Assembly (NCBI GenBank): GCA_029204225.1
Contig: CM055108.1
Coordinates: 26,341,303 to 26,405,302 of the forward strand
Reading direction: 5' to 3'
Origin: Diphasiastrum complanatum
Lineage: Eukaryota > Streptophyta > Lycopodiopsida > Lycopodiales > Lycopodiaceae
Length of the DNA stretch: 64,000 nt
Numbering within the stretch: position 1 is the first letter of the stretch; every line of letters begins with the position of its first letter. Under the pieces are notes generated by a model. It worked only from the letters and a program-made list of their open reading frames with translations, did no database searches and was not told the origin of the DNA. Made by a program: the position numbers and the translations under genes. Positions 25,204 to 36,700 of this stretch are shown here, piece by piece.

Positions 25204-25815
25204 TATTGAACGTTCATTTGGGTTGCATGCTGATTTGTAAATGAATGTTCATGGCTTGCATCTCTGTTTGAGTGTGAGTGCTTTAAAGAGAGAACGACCT
25301 TGAGTGTCCTTTGACAGGCAGGACAATATACTACAACGTTAATCAGTCCGTTTCTGTCTGGCCTGGGCATTATAACAGATAGGAAAACAATCAGTTAATG
25401 CCCAAACAAGCCTGGTAACAGGCAGAGATAGTGCTGAAACCAAGATGGAGCAAAGAATCCGTAGGCAGATCCTTCTAAGCAGAGGATCTGTCTTCAGATT
25501 TACACTTAAACTTCCAAAATACTAAAACTGTCCATTACTTCAAAAAATGAAATATATAAAATCAAAACTTTAGAGAAATAAAAACTTAAAAAACCATCAT
25601 GTGACTAATTCATGTTGTCACATGTCTTCTCCCTCAAATCCATCAGGGCCCTCTGATGTCAACTCTATTGAATAGGTTCTATATAAAAACTCACACTCAA
25701 TATTACAAAAAAAACTACATTTCTGAGCATCACATTTATCTTGTATTGTAAGTTCAACATACATTCCTGCTTGTCGATGCCCTAAAATCTTCAATTTGTG
25801 TGTGAATAATATTCC
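25204..25815. other. Non-coding DNA, possible continuation of the split LTR-like sequence
   Basis: The first 200 bases may be the right part of the LTR-like sequence interrupted at 19549. Otherwise nothing is recognised. Confidence 0.3.
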
Positions 25816-26202
25816 CTATTGCAATTTTTCCAAGTAACCCTTGAATTGACTCCCTCCTCTTCTCTTGGATAAATGTAAAGTTGAATTTTCCTTTGTGATG
25901 GGTAAGTAATCCATCCTAGAATACATTAATGGAACTCTTAGCAAGGTTCTGCCCACGAAACCCGCTAAGTCAAAGATTCGATAAGTTGTCCATAAACGAT
26001 GGGTTGGGTGTTTATCCCTCTTAGTTATACATTCTGACATCTCATCAAAGTATTTAACATATTTATCCTCCAACTTAATGTACAGAGCCCATAATTCTTG
26101 ATAATAGTAATTGATTTGTTTTGGATTTCTTAAAGATGGTTTCAACATCCAATATGTTTTCATTTTGAGAACAAGTAAATCGAATGAAATGATGCTCTTC
26201 AA
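25816..26202 (-). other. Unrecognised open frame, 128 codons
   Basis: The minus-strand frame encodes a basic, aromatic-rich protein segment (ELWALYIKLEDKYVKYFDE, then YRIFDLAGFVGRTLLRVP). It has no motif I recognise. Further fragments that read like the same protein extend upstream to about 26370, with breaks. It starts just left of the transposon end at 26388 and runs away from it. It may be a fragment of an unknown mobile element or gene. Confidence 0.3.
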
Positions 26203-26387
26203 ATCAGGTATCTGATTCTATAATAAAAGTTAGTTTTTTAGTTCTCAAATACTCCAAAGCAAATAATGAAGAGCTTCCTATCGAAATCTATGTCAGCCCT
26301 GGCTTTTCTACTACAAACAAACCCTGTAAAATTTCTCAAGATAGGCATCATTTTTCTTCCAAAGTTAGGGTTGACCAGAGTGGCATG

Positions 26388-26428
26388 CATTAGAGGAGTT
26401 CTCAATATCAAAAAGACCCTTTAAGGAA
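26388..26428 (+). repeat. Left terminal inverted repeat of DNA transposon copy B
   Basis: CATTAGAGGAGTTCTCAATA and the following TCAAAAAGACCCTTTAAGGAA match the ends of the miniature elements at 48308 and 59146. The first 35 bases are identical to the end at 63915. The transposase-like gene starts 226 bases further on. Confidence 0.75.
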
Positions 26429-26613
26429 TGCCATGTAGGATATAGAAAAATATTAAAATAAAAAAAACAATATTGTTCATTTGCTTGCCCACACGACTCC
26501 CAAGGCCTCCCAACTCCCAATGATCTAACCATAGTGTCTATAGTCACGATTAAGGACTGTTAACAGTTCGCAGTATAACTTGACTAAATTCAAAAATATT
26601 CCCTCCATTGGTT

Positions 26614-28370
26614 ATGGAAAGGGCAATATTTTCACTGGATCTAGAATATGATTGCCATCCCCAAATTCGAATCAGGAAAAATCGCAAAATGTTTACATAT
26701 GCATTCCTTCCACAAGAATGGAAATATGAGCGCCAATTTTTGTAAGTTTTTCAATGACATTTGGATTTAATTTCAGCTATGGTGATATTCTGTTAACTAT
26801 CTGTTTTTTTTGCAGATCTGCATTAGTAGCTCCTCGGAATATTAAAGACAATGCTCCACTAGGAATGTCATTGGGCACAATATTGACTTGCAAATCCACT
26901 AAGCGTATCATGATGAACAATAGGAAAATAGCAGAGTCTTTGATGATGGACATTCAATTTTTTTTAGATAAGACTATAGTTTAGGGTGCTTGTGATTTTG
27001 CAGGTACTTGAAGAAAGAGAGGGATCATTAAACATAGGTATGCATAAGATCACTGGAACTCCATTTCATATTGAGGAGGTGTATAAAACTGATGGAAGAT
27101 CGATATTTTGTAATTCATCAAATAGTTTATTTGTTGATCTAAATTACTTGCTGAGATACATTGTCACATTCTATGATATAACTTATGAAAAGGTGAATGG
27201 AAAAATAATCATAGTACTTAAGTTAGATGAGTCAAAAATTGTGAAAGGGCAAAAGATGGAGAGGGTTAGTATAACTCTCATGAATGGTGCTCTAACACAA
27301 ACATAGAACCAAGAAGATTTCAGATTCAGTTTCCAATCAGAAAATAATATATGGTGGTTGGCAGCGTTTTAGGTAACTAGCCTCATTATTACATTACATT
27401 CATTGAATAGTATTAATACATTGTAAACTAAGTCTGATTAATTCTTTGGACAGATGCTGAAAGAGGATCATGATATATTATCATGGATATTCTCAAGGAC
27501 ATCTTATCCTAGGATCATCAAGGACCATATGGATGGAGGACTTTTCAATGTTCCAGGAGTTGGAGACTTCAATGTTGAATGGCACTTAGTAGGTGATTTG
27601 AAAACATTGAAATGCATGTATAATGTCTCTCACGGTGCTACATCAAAACACCCTTGTTTGTACTGCATGAAAATGGCAAAAGATGTAACTAGGAGTACAT
27701 GAATTACTAGAGAATATGCAGATCCAAACTGGAAGCCCGTGCTGCCTATCCCTTTAAAAAATGTGCATGTTTGCACTCTTCGTGCAGAAGTTAGATCTAT
27801 AGAAAAGATCATTTATCTTCATATAGTTTTTGCTTGGAATACTAAGCCAACATCATTAGCAAAGGAAGCTATCTCTCGATTAGAAGATGTTTTATCAAAA
27901 TCATGACTCCATAAAGGACATGTCAAAATTCAAAAAGATGAAAAGCTTTCAGGAAAGAATGGGAACATGCCAAGTAAGCCAAGCATAGGATGAGCAAAGG
28001 CACTTTCCTATCAAATCATACTGGTAAGGCTTCTAATATTCAACACTCAATCTACAAAACCAGAGTACTAAAAGTTGACGTATGGAAAAAGCTTGATAGT
28101 ATGATTGCTATTTTAAGAAAAGAAAAATACTCTGATATTTATAAGAAAGCTGTCCAAAGGACTTGTGTCGAGTTTGTTAATGCAGTATCAAAAGCATGGG
28201 GAGAAGATCACATCACTCATTACATGGTTAGTATAAAATTTTCAAAATGCTTTCAAATGTTCATATATATTTAGATCCAAACATAAGACTAACATTATGA
28301 TTTTGACATATGCAGCACATACTAAGAGATCATACATCATTTTTTGCAAATACCCAAAATACCAGATCCT
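26614..28370 (+). pseudogene. Spliced transposase-like gene, DNA transposon copy B
   Basis: Exon 1 (26614-26741) starts MERAIFSLDLEYDCHP. Intron 26742-26815 (GTAAGT...TTGCAG) joins phase 2 to exon 2 (LSALVAPRNIKDN...). A frame change near 26985 precedes 27001-27372, which holds VLKLDESKI and a WWLAAF block. Intron 27373-27453 (AG|GTAACT...GGACAG) leads to 27454-28226 with VEWHLVGDLKTLKC, a PCLYC zinc-type pair and VHVCTLRAEVRSIEKI. Intron 28227-28315 leads to HILRDHTSFF, and the frame ends where a telomere-like tract begins. Asp in LKLDE, Asp in VGDLK and Glu in LRAE are candidate catalytic residues of a DDE-type transposase; this is inference. Premature stops occur near 27304, 27370 (a CAG-to-TAG-like change at the exon end), 27700 and 27904, and there is one frame change near 27980. 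The gene is therefore dead. I do not recognise the superfamily. Confidence 0.65.
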
Positions 28371-28678
28371 AAACCCTAATCCCTAAACCTTGAACCCAGA
28401 ACTATAAACTCTAAATTCTAAATTCTAAACCCTAAATCTTAAACCCTAAACTCTAAATCCTAAACCCTAAACCTTGAACCCTTATTCCTAAACCCTGAAC
28501 CCAAAATCTTAAAATCTAAATTTTAAACTCTAGACCTTGGACCCTAAATTCAGAATCCTAAATCCCAAATCCTAAGCCCTAAACTCTAGACCTTAAACTT
28601 TAGCTAAACTCATTGCTCATTACGCTAAATCATTTCCCTAGGTCCCTTGTTTTAAATTCCAACCCTAAGCTCTAAACC
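28368..28678. repeat. Degenerate telomere-like (CCCTAAA) tract, left part
   Basis: Dozens of variants of CCCTAAA, the plant telomere repeat, occur with many changes (ATCCTAAACCCTAATCCC and similar). It follows the last transposase exon directly and is cut by the Gypsy insertion at 28679. It continues at 43109. It is an internal, decayed tract and not a chromosome end. Confidence 0.85.
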
Positions 28679-30028
28679 TGTAATACCATATTACATGCCT
28701 ATTTTTCTTGAAGTACTAATTGATGTTGTAGAACTCCAATTAATCTACTCAAGTGATGAAGATAATCTCCGAATATGAAGAAATATCTAATGGACCCGAC
28801 AATGACAACTTATACAAAGATATATTGAAGACAAAGAGGCCTAAATAAATGCTACTAAAGGAAGGACTATATTTTGAAGGGTAGATATGGAACAACACAG
28901 ACCTTAATAAGAAGGCTAGCCATAAGGAAGGAACATTCCAGAAGCCTCATTTATCACGCCTCAATCAAACGTTGTAACCTTTCACGTACTTGCTTCTCAT
29001 TGGAGCAAAGATGCGTGACAAGGATACCACCTAGGAAATGTACACTTGTAATTTTCCTATTGGATGTAATTAGTTAATTAAACTAAATATGAAGTGACAT
29101 ATCGGTCACTAGAGAACTGCGTACTTTCATGCTCGTTCGCTATATGTACTCCATTTACACTTTAGTGCAATTACCGAGTTTATCAAGAGATCACAGAGAA
29201 TGTTTGAGTTTTCAAGTTCTCTCTTATCTCTGCTTTCATAAGCCATCTGCTTGCTGAGTACTTCTGTATCTGAGAGTTGGTGAGCCTCACCTTGTCGGAT
29301 GTGCTTGTGATTGAAACTATGGCCAGACACATCTTTAGCCTTGATATTGTCATATGAGAACTATCGTAAATCACGGCTTAGATTGTCTTGAAACTCATTG
29401 GTTATTTGATTGCCTGTGTGATTGAATAATTAATTGCTTGGAACTTAATTGTGGTGTTAACTTTCAGAATCACTGTTACATTTCTCTCACGTATATTCAA
29501 ACTTACACATCCTAAAGCTTGCTCTGTGTTGTTGCAAATCAATGCTTTGAACTTTGCATATGGATACTCGTGTAGTTCAACATAGTAGTCATTCGTTCTT
29601 ATGAATGAGTGCTCTCTGTTGTTGAGGACAGATTGTCGGACTTCATTTGGAATGCATTGAGACATTTGTATCTTTCTCTGCCTTGGTTGATCTGATGCAA
29701 CAGAGCTCGCTTGTCTGACAAACTTTATTAGGAGCACAGACCGATATATCGGGCTGGCCGATAAGCTGGATACTCTAATAAGAAATGCATCATGTTTGAT
29801 ATGAGATTTTTGGCATCAATATCTTTTATTTTTTTATTGTTTGGAACCACAACTAACAAATGATAATGGTCGCTGATACTCTTGAATGTCTGTTGACAAC
29901 CAGCTATTAATTCAAGAACAATAAAATGAGTTTAAATCATCTAAAAACACAAAATAAAGTAGTCTCTTTGGAGAACAACAATCTTTTATGCTACATATTC
30001 TTACATTTAAGATAAGTATAACACAACA
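28679..30028 (+). repeat. 5' LTR of the Gypsy element (1350 bp)
   Basis: It runs from TGTAATACCATATTACATG to AACACAACA. The first 400 bases are nearly identical to the partner LTR. Open frames in it (for example 28874-29077) appear in both LTRs and are not genes. Confidence 0.93.
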
Positions 30029-30165
30029 TATGCTTATTCTTGGCGCCGTTGTCGAGGATTGCTAATCTGTTGGGTATAGATGTTTGTCAGGTAAAGATGA
30101 ATGCCAATTATAGGAAGCAGTTCAAGCAGCAGAGCATTTGGAAAAATATAGAAGCCTTCATGAGA

Positions 30166-31860
30166 ACTTTTTCAAGGGTCTTCGTGTCTTCTCCCATCAC
30201 CTAGAATGACTGCTCTGTTGTTTTTGAGCTCACAAAAGTCAATCAAGGCCTTCTTGTTGAAGGTTATGTGTGATGTTGCTCCTGAATCAATGACTACATC
30301 ATAGTCGTGTTCAGAGTCGCTTGTTGAAGCTTCATCGAGTATCGTGAAAGCATCGTCACCTCTTTCAGCATCCTTTGATGACTCTGCAACGTTTGCCTTT
30401 TCAGCTTTGTTCTTTCTTTTTGGCTTGAATCTGCAATCGTATGCAGAATGCCCTTTCTTCTTGTAGTGCATGCAAGGTATTGTTAGATTAAACCAGCATT
30501 TGTTGGTCGTATGGCTTGGTTTGTGGCAGTGATCACAAGAAGAAGATTGTTGACTCAAGGACTTCATCTTCTCGAATCTTGGCTTGCTTTTGTTTTTCTT
30601 CTTCCCCTTCGTGAAGAGAGCTTTCTCTTGATCACTGCTTCTCTCTCCTTTCATCTCTCATCAGTGACAAGACTGACTGCTTTGTCGAATGTCATATCTA
30701 GTAGACTCAATATGAGCATTCTCAGCGGTTGATAGGACGTCGGTAGAGATTTCATGAAGTACATCAGGTGCTGTGGTGCTGGGACCCGGTACTCCTGTCT
30801 GATGCAGTGAGTTGAGCGAAGATCGTTATGATCTTCTCAACATGCTGATCCAACTGGTTGCCATCCCACCATATGGATTGCAGTTGATTGTGAAGGTGCA
30901 TGACTAAAGCTGCAGTCCTCACTTCATACTTCTGCTTCAATATTTCCCACGCTGCATGGCTGTTTTTGCAGTCTTCAATCTGCATGAGTAGATCTTCATT
31001 TATGGATGAAACAATGATTTCAATTGAGTGCTCATCTTTTTTGATCCATTCAGCTCTTCTCGGGTCTCCCTCTGAAGGCTGCACATCTGAAAGCTCGGTC
31101 ACCGACCAGATGCCTTCGTCCTTCAGAAGCGTTTTGATTTTGAATTTATAGATTCTGTAATTTGTGCCATCGAGACTGATTGCTATTCCTATCTGGATTG
31201 TTGTAGCCATATTGTATTGTCTGGAAGAATCACTGCTGGGATATCAGTAGTGATGACCTGTTGGCTCTGATACCATGTCACAAAAGCGAGGCTGTTTTAT
31301 TTTTCGTCTTCGTCTTCGTCTTCTTATTTGCGAACAATTTTGTGTCTTTGAATTTTCTTTTGTGCGAAAGTTGTTTACAGAATCTCAGACATGCAACTAC
31401 ACATCACAGAACACATTCTATTCTAGCAATCATGACAAATTTACAGCACAAGACAGGGAGATGCACTAAAATAGAGCAACTATATTATGGTTTAGTTTTT
31501 TGAGCGAGGTTGTCAGTGTCTCACTCGTTGGCAGAATGACATTCTACTCTTTTGCTGTGATCTGTTCATTGGTAGACTTTCATGCACAACTATAGTTTCT
31601 AGTATTTTATTTTTGCTCTACTCGCTACCTCTCTCTCTATGTCACTTACAGATCTCTTTCATTCTATACTTAATGATCCAGAGAGGATCGGTTTTTACCT
31701 CCACAGTGTGGAGTTTACAAGATGTCTAAACGTAGAATCACAAGACTAGTTAACGCCAATCAACTAGTTAGTTACTATCCATTGTTGCCATTCATTTCAG
31801 CTGGGCGTGAAGTCTATGACTCCAAGCCCATTGAGCTGCCAGCTAGCAGCGCGTAAGATT
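30166..31860 (-). mobile_element. Ty1/Copia 5' fragment inside the Gypsy element (fossil)
   Basis: Reading leftward, an LTR ends at 31276 and is followed by the primer site TGGTATCAGAGCC (ending near 31263). Then come gag (31210 to about 30660, with the block AWEILKQKYE), a zinc-knuckle region (about 30530-30440) and the start of the protease (VIDSGATSH, about 30290). Integrase and reverse transcriptase are absent and only one LTR is present. It is a truncated, broken insertion. The right LTR limit is approximate. Confidence 0.8.
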
Positions 31861-33796
31861 CCTCTTCGTCTCTTTCATAGTTTTTCATTTCTGGAAGTGT
31901 GTTTACGATTCACGAATGATTCGTGAATTGTTCATGCTTCGAGTCAAGGCACGTTGACTATTGCAAATTGTTCGTCTTTCGACTTTTGCTTCGTGTTCGT
32001 GTTGCGACAAAGTTGCAGGAGTTCACCATTTCTGACAAAATGAACTTCTTCAGATGACGCCGATAGTTATATTTCCCAATTTGAATTCATTGCCATTTTC
32101 AGTAGTGAGGGAATGAATGCAGACAAATTATGTATATATCCTAGTTTGCTGCATAAACAAGCCCGAATTCAGTATAGCCAAATGGGTCGTGTGGCCGTTA
32201 ATACTTGGGAGTTGTTGAGAGAAGCCTTTCTTCATCAGTTTCGTGAGAGGCTACTCTACTCGAGTGCTTGCATGTCTCAACTCTATTCAAAAGAAAGCAA
32301 AGGAGTCTCTAAGAATGTACACCTAAAAAGTAAAAAACTTAATTGGTAAACTGGTGGGTGTTTATCATGTTGCAATGCATATTGAATGGTATCTTCTTGT
32401 AGGGCTGCCAAGTAAGATTGACAGGTACTGTTGACAAGGACAAAATTGCTCGGAAGCGTCGTTCCAACAAGAAGACAAAGAGGAAGTCATCAACTTTATT
32501 TGACAATTCAAGCTGGGAAGAAGATTTGTTTGCTAGTTCGGAGTAATCAAGTTCTAGTGCTGATTCCGACACTGAAAGATCAAATTCTTCCAAAGATGAT
32601 AAGAATCATAGGAAGGAGAAAAAGACAAAAAAGAAGATTAAGCCTTCCAAGAGTGCCGATGGATAGGTTTTGGATGTATATGAAGCAGATCCGGAGGAGC
32701 ATTGTCGTTATGTGCAAGGATCATCTACAGCCCAAACCGAAATTTGGACCAAAGTGCTTTGTACCTACTCAAACAGTGAACTCAAATCAAAAGACTATTT
32801 ATGCACCAGTCAATTTGCTGCCGAAGAAGCTGGCGGGCAGCTGTTATAACTGTGTGGCACACAAGGCCATTATTCACCTGATTGCTCGGAGCCTCGCCAA
32901 CCAATCGACTATGTACCTTTATGTTCAAATTGTTCAGGAGAAGGACATTTAGCTGCAGACTTCCCAAAGTCTCAAAAGCCGAAGGTGCTATACAAGTATG
33001 TCCAATCTCCAGGTGTTGAACCAGAGATTAAAAAGAAGCAAGAAGATGCAGTTGTGTAGAGAATTGAATGCTCTGACGAAGGCACTCTGATAGTTACTGA
33101 TACTAATTTGCCAAGTGATTTGGAAGATGTTTGCAAAGTTTCTACTCGGAGCACTTCAAAATCACTCAAACCAATGAAAGAGAGTTTAGCTAAAACTCGG
33201 AAGAATAAGAGGAAGCATCTGACAAAGAAGTCTCTTACTCAAAAAGACTTGAAGGATGACTCTGATTATGACAGAAATGCTGCTAAGATGTTTAAGAAAG
33301 ATGTTGCTGAGGAAGCAAAAACTCTTATCGAAGAAGAACTTAAATCCAATCTGCTTTAAAATAAGGTCACTTTTGAAGAGGAAGAGGAAGTTCCATTAAG
33401 TTCAAAGTTATCTAATGTTGTAGTGGACTTCAATGATATATTATATGCTATACTTCTGAGCTACTACTAAAAAGTTATAGCGATTCAAAAATATTGGTTG
33501 AAAATAGTGACAAAATGCAAAAGAGATCTTGGCACAAATTCATATGCGGCCCTTTTTGAACTCAAACTTCCTCTAATGTATGACAGAGGATATGGCACAT
33601 GCACTTGGACTTACTAAATCCAGCCTACTGAACGTAAGATCAAATTGGCCGACTTGACAAGGAAGAAGCCTGTAGGTGAGTTGAAGGAAGTCACGGTGTA
33701 TATCTACGATATACCATTTATAATGAATTCTATCATGATCCGACCAATCAGAATGGGCAATTATGTCGTCCTTATCGAAAGATCTTGGTTACATAA

Positions 33797-36700
33797 ACCA
33801 CTTTGCATGTTGCATGCACTGATTGCATCTAGCTTGCATGTATACAATATGACATTGCATGCTATGTAAACTATTGTATGTCATCAAAATTGAATCTACC
33901 TAACTCAAACTCGACCTATTCTAAAAGGTTACGTGCTCAATTCACATACCTTTTATCTACAACATGAAATACAATGGAAATAACCATGGACATGGCCCCA
34001 ACTCGAGATACAAAGATAATATTTTAATAATCTTCACACTCCTCCTTAAAATTTATGTTCCTATCAACATAGACTTTGAAATTAGGGAAAGATTAGATCT
34101 CATCTTGATAAAGACATTCTTGAGTAGTGGCTTGGTGAGAAGATCTACAACACAATTTAAAGTATCAACATGCTCCAGTGAGATCTCTCTCCCAATGACT
34201 TTTTCTCTTACGAAATGATGAGTGTTTGGTCCTTGCATGGAAAACTAGATTATTTGCAAGAGCCTGAGCAAAAATGTTATCATTCTTGATAATTGGAAGA
34301 TATCCATCTACATAACACTTTAGCTGCAAAAGTAGCCTTTTGATCCACAAAACCTCCTTTGTTGTGGTTGTAAGAGATTTGTACTCATCTTCACAGGATG
34401 ATAAGGAAATAGTTGTCTGTTTCTTTGATAGCCAAGAAAAAATAGTGTAAGCACTTGTTTTCTATCCAACCTATCTCCTGCAAAGTCTGAATCTGAAAAA
34501 GCAATCAAAGTCAGATTTTCTCCCTTGTAGAAATCTAAGGTAGAAGATATATATCTCAAGATCCTTTTAGCTTCTAGTGATATAACTTTGGATCCTGCAT
34601 GTGCTGACTTGGCTTATGAACACAAAAGCTTAGACCAGGCCTAGTCACTATTAACCATATAAGTGAGCCAATAAGACTCCTATAAAGAGTGATGTCCACA
34701 AAGGATTTTTCATCATCTTTCATAGGAACTTTTACAATGTGCTCCATAGGTGTATCTATGCCTTTACAATTTTCCATCTAGAATTTCTTGAGCATAGAAA
34801 ATGCATATCTACTTTGGCTTATAAATGCTTGACCTTTCCAAAAATCTATTTCAAGGCCTAAATATAGTGAAGAACTCCTAAGTCCTGCATCTTAAACTCA
34901 CTACCAAGTGCATGCTTAGTTTCTTCAGCTAGCATCTCATTATTTCCACAAAGAGTGATATCATCTACATAGATGAGAAGAATAATTACAAAGTTATCTA
35001 CAAACTTATAATACAAAGAATGGTCATATTCACTTAGACAAAATCCGAGTGATATGAGATAGGAGTTAAGCCTTGCATACCAAGACCTTGGTGCTTGTTT
35101 CAGTCCATAGAGACTTTTGAACAAAAGACAAACTTTTGATTCATCACCTTCTTTCACAAAACCTGGAGGTTGCTCCATGTAAATCTCCTCCTCAAGGTAA
35201 CCATTGATAAATGTATTAGAAACATCAAGCTATAACATATACATTTTGTGAAAACATGCAAAGATATGAGTATTCGAATTGTTACCATCTTTGCAATTGG
35301 TGCAAAGGTATCTTCATAGTCAAGACCTTTGATTTGTGAGTAGCCTTTGGCACAAAGTCTTGCTTTATATTTATTGATAGATCCATCATGATTATACTTG
35401 ATTCTGAAAACCCACTTACATCCAATCACATGCATGTTGTTTGGTGGCTCCACAAGCTCCCATGTGTTGTTTGACATCAAGGCTTCAAACTCTTGGGTCA
35501 TTGCTTCAACTCACTTCTTGGATTAAAGAGCTTCTTGGACGTCTTTAGGCTCTTTATCTGATATGAAGAGAGCATGATAGGAAGTTTAACCTTCTACTTG
35601 CCTTCCTTCTTCATCATATGTGAGCCTTCTTGGCTCAAATCTTGCTCGTGTAGACCTTCTTGGTGTGGTAGCTTGAATTTGCTCCTCCTCAAGCCTCGGC
35701 CTCACTATCTCTTTAGCAACATCAAGATTGATGATTGATCTTGCATGAGACTCCTTGATCTATGCATCATCCAAGTTAAACTTCTGATCTTCATGGAAGA
35801 TCACATCTCTACTAACAACATTCTTGTCAGTAGAGGGAAGATATACTTTGTACGCTTTTTTAATGGATGCATATCCTACAAAATTTCCTTTACCTACACT
35901 AGGATCTTCCTTCTTCCTAGTTTCTAGAGGCACATGCACAAAGCATACACAGCCAAAAATCCTAAGATGATCTACCTTAGGCTTTTTCTTATACAACATC
36001 TCAAATGGTGTTTTTCCTCCTATTGCAAGATTAGGAAGCCTATTACAAAGATAGTTTGCACATGCAACTGCCTCTCCCCAAAGCTCTTTAGGCAGAGAAG
36101 CTTCTAGCCTAATGGCTTTTGCACATTCACACAAATTTCTATTTTTTCTCTCAACAAATCCATTTTGCTGAGGAGTATATGAACAAGAAAACTCTCTTTG
36201 AATGCCCTCTCTCTCACAAAAGTATTTAAACTTATTGAAAGTGTATTCTCCTCCACTATCACTTCTCAAAGATTTCAACTTGAAAGAAAACTGCTTTTCT
36301 ACATAAGCTTTGAAAGTAAGAAAAACAACATAGGGCTTTAGAAGACATCATATAGATCCAAGAATATCTTGTATAATCATCTACAAAAAAAACAAAGCAA
36401 TTTGCTCCTCCTTTGCTCTTAGTTGATGAGAAATGAACATCAGAGCGCACAAGTTCAAATGGTTGCTTTGTTTTGATGCTTGATCTAGGAAAAGGCTTTC
36501 TGTGTGATTTTGCCGCATGCACAAGCTTCACAAGGTAGAAGCTCCTTTGATAGTGTCTTTGGTAGTCAATAACTTTTTCTTTCTTGACCATAGATTGCAT
36601 GGCTTTGAAATTGGGATGACCCAATCTCTTATGCCACAAATCCTCCTGAAGAACCTTGGTCTCATAAGCAATATCTGAAATGTTAGCACTCTCCCTAGAA

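Noticed and set aside
28368-28678. A true telomere or chromosome end
   Set aside because: The repeats are heavily degenerate, lie mid-window, and continue on the far side of a retroelement insertion.
28874-29077. 67-codon frame repeated at 41968-42171, which could suggest a conserved small gene
   Set aside because: The two copies are the same position in the two LTRs of one Gypsy element.
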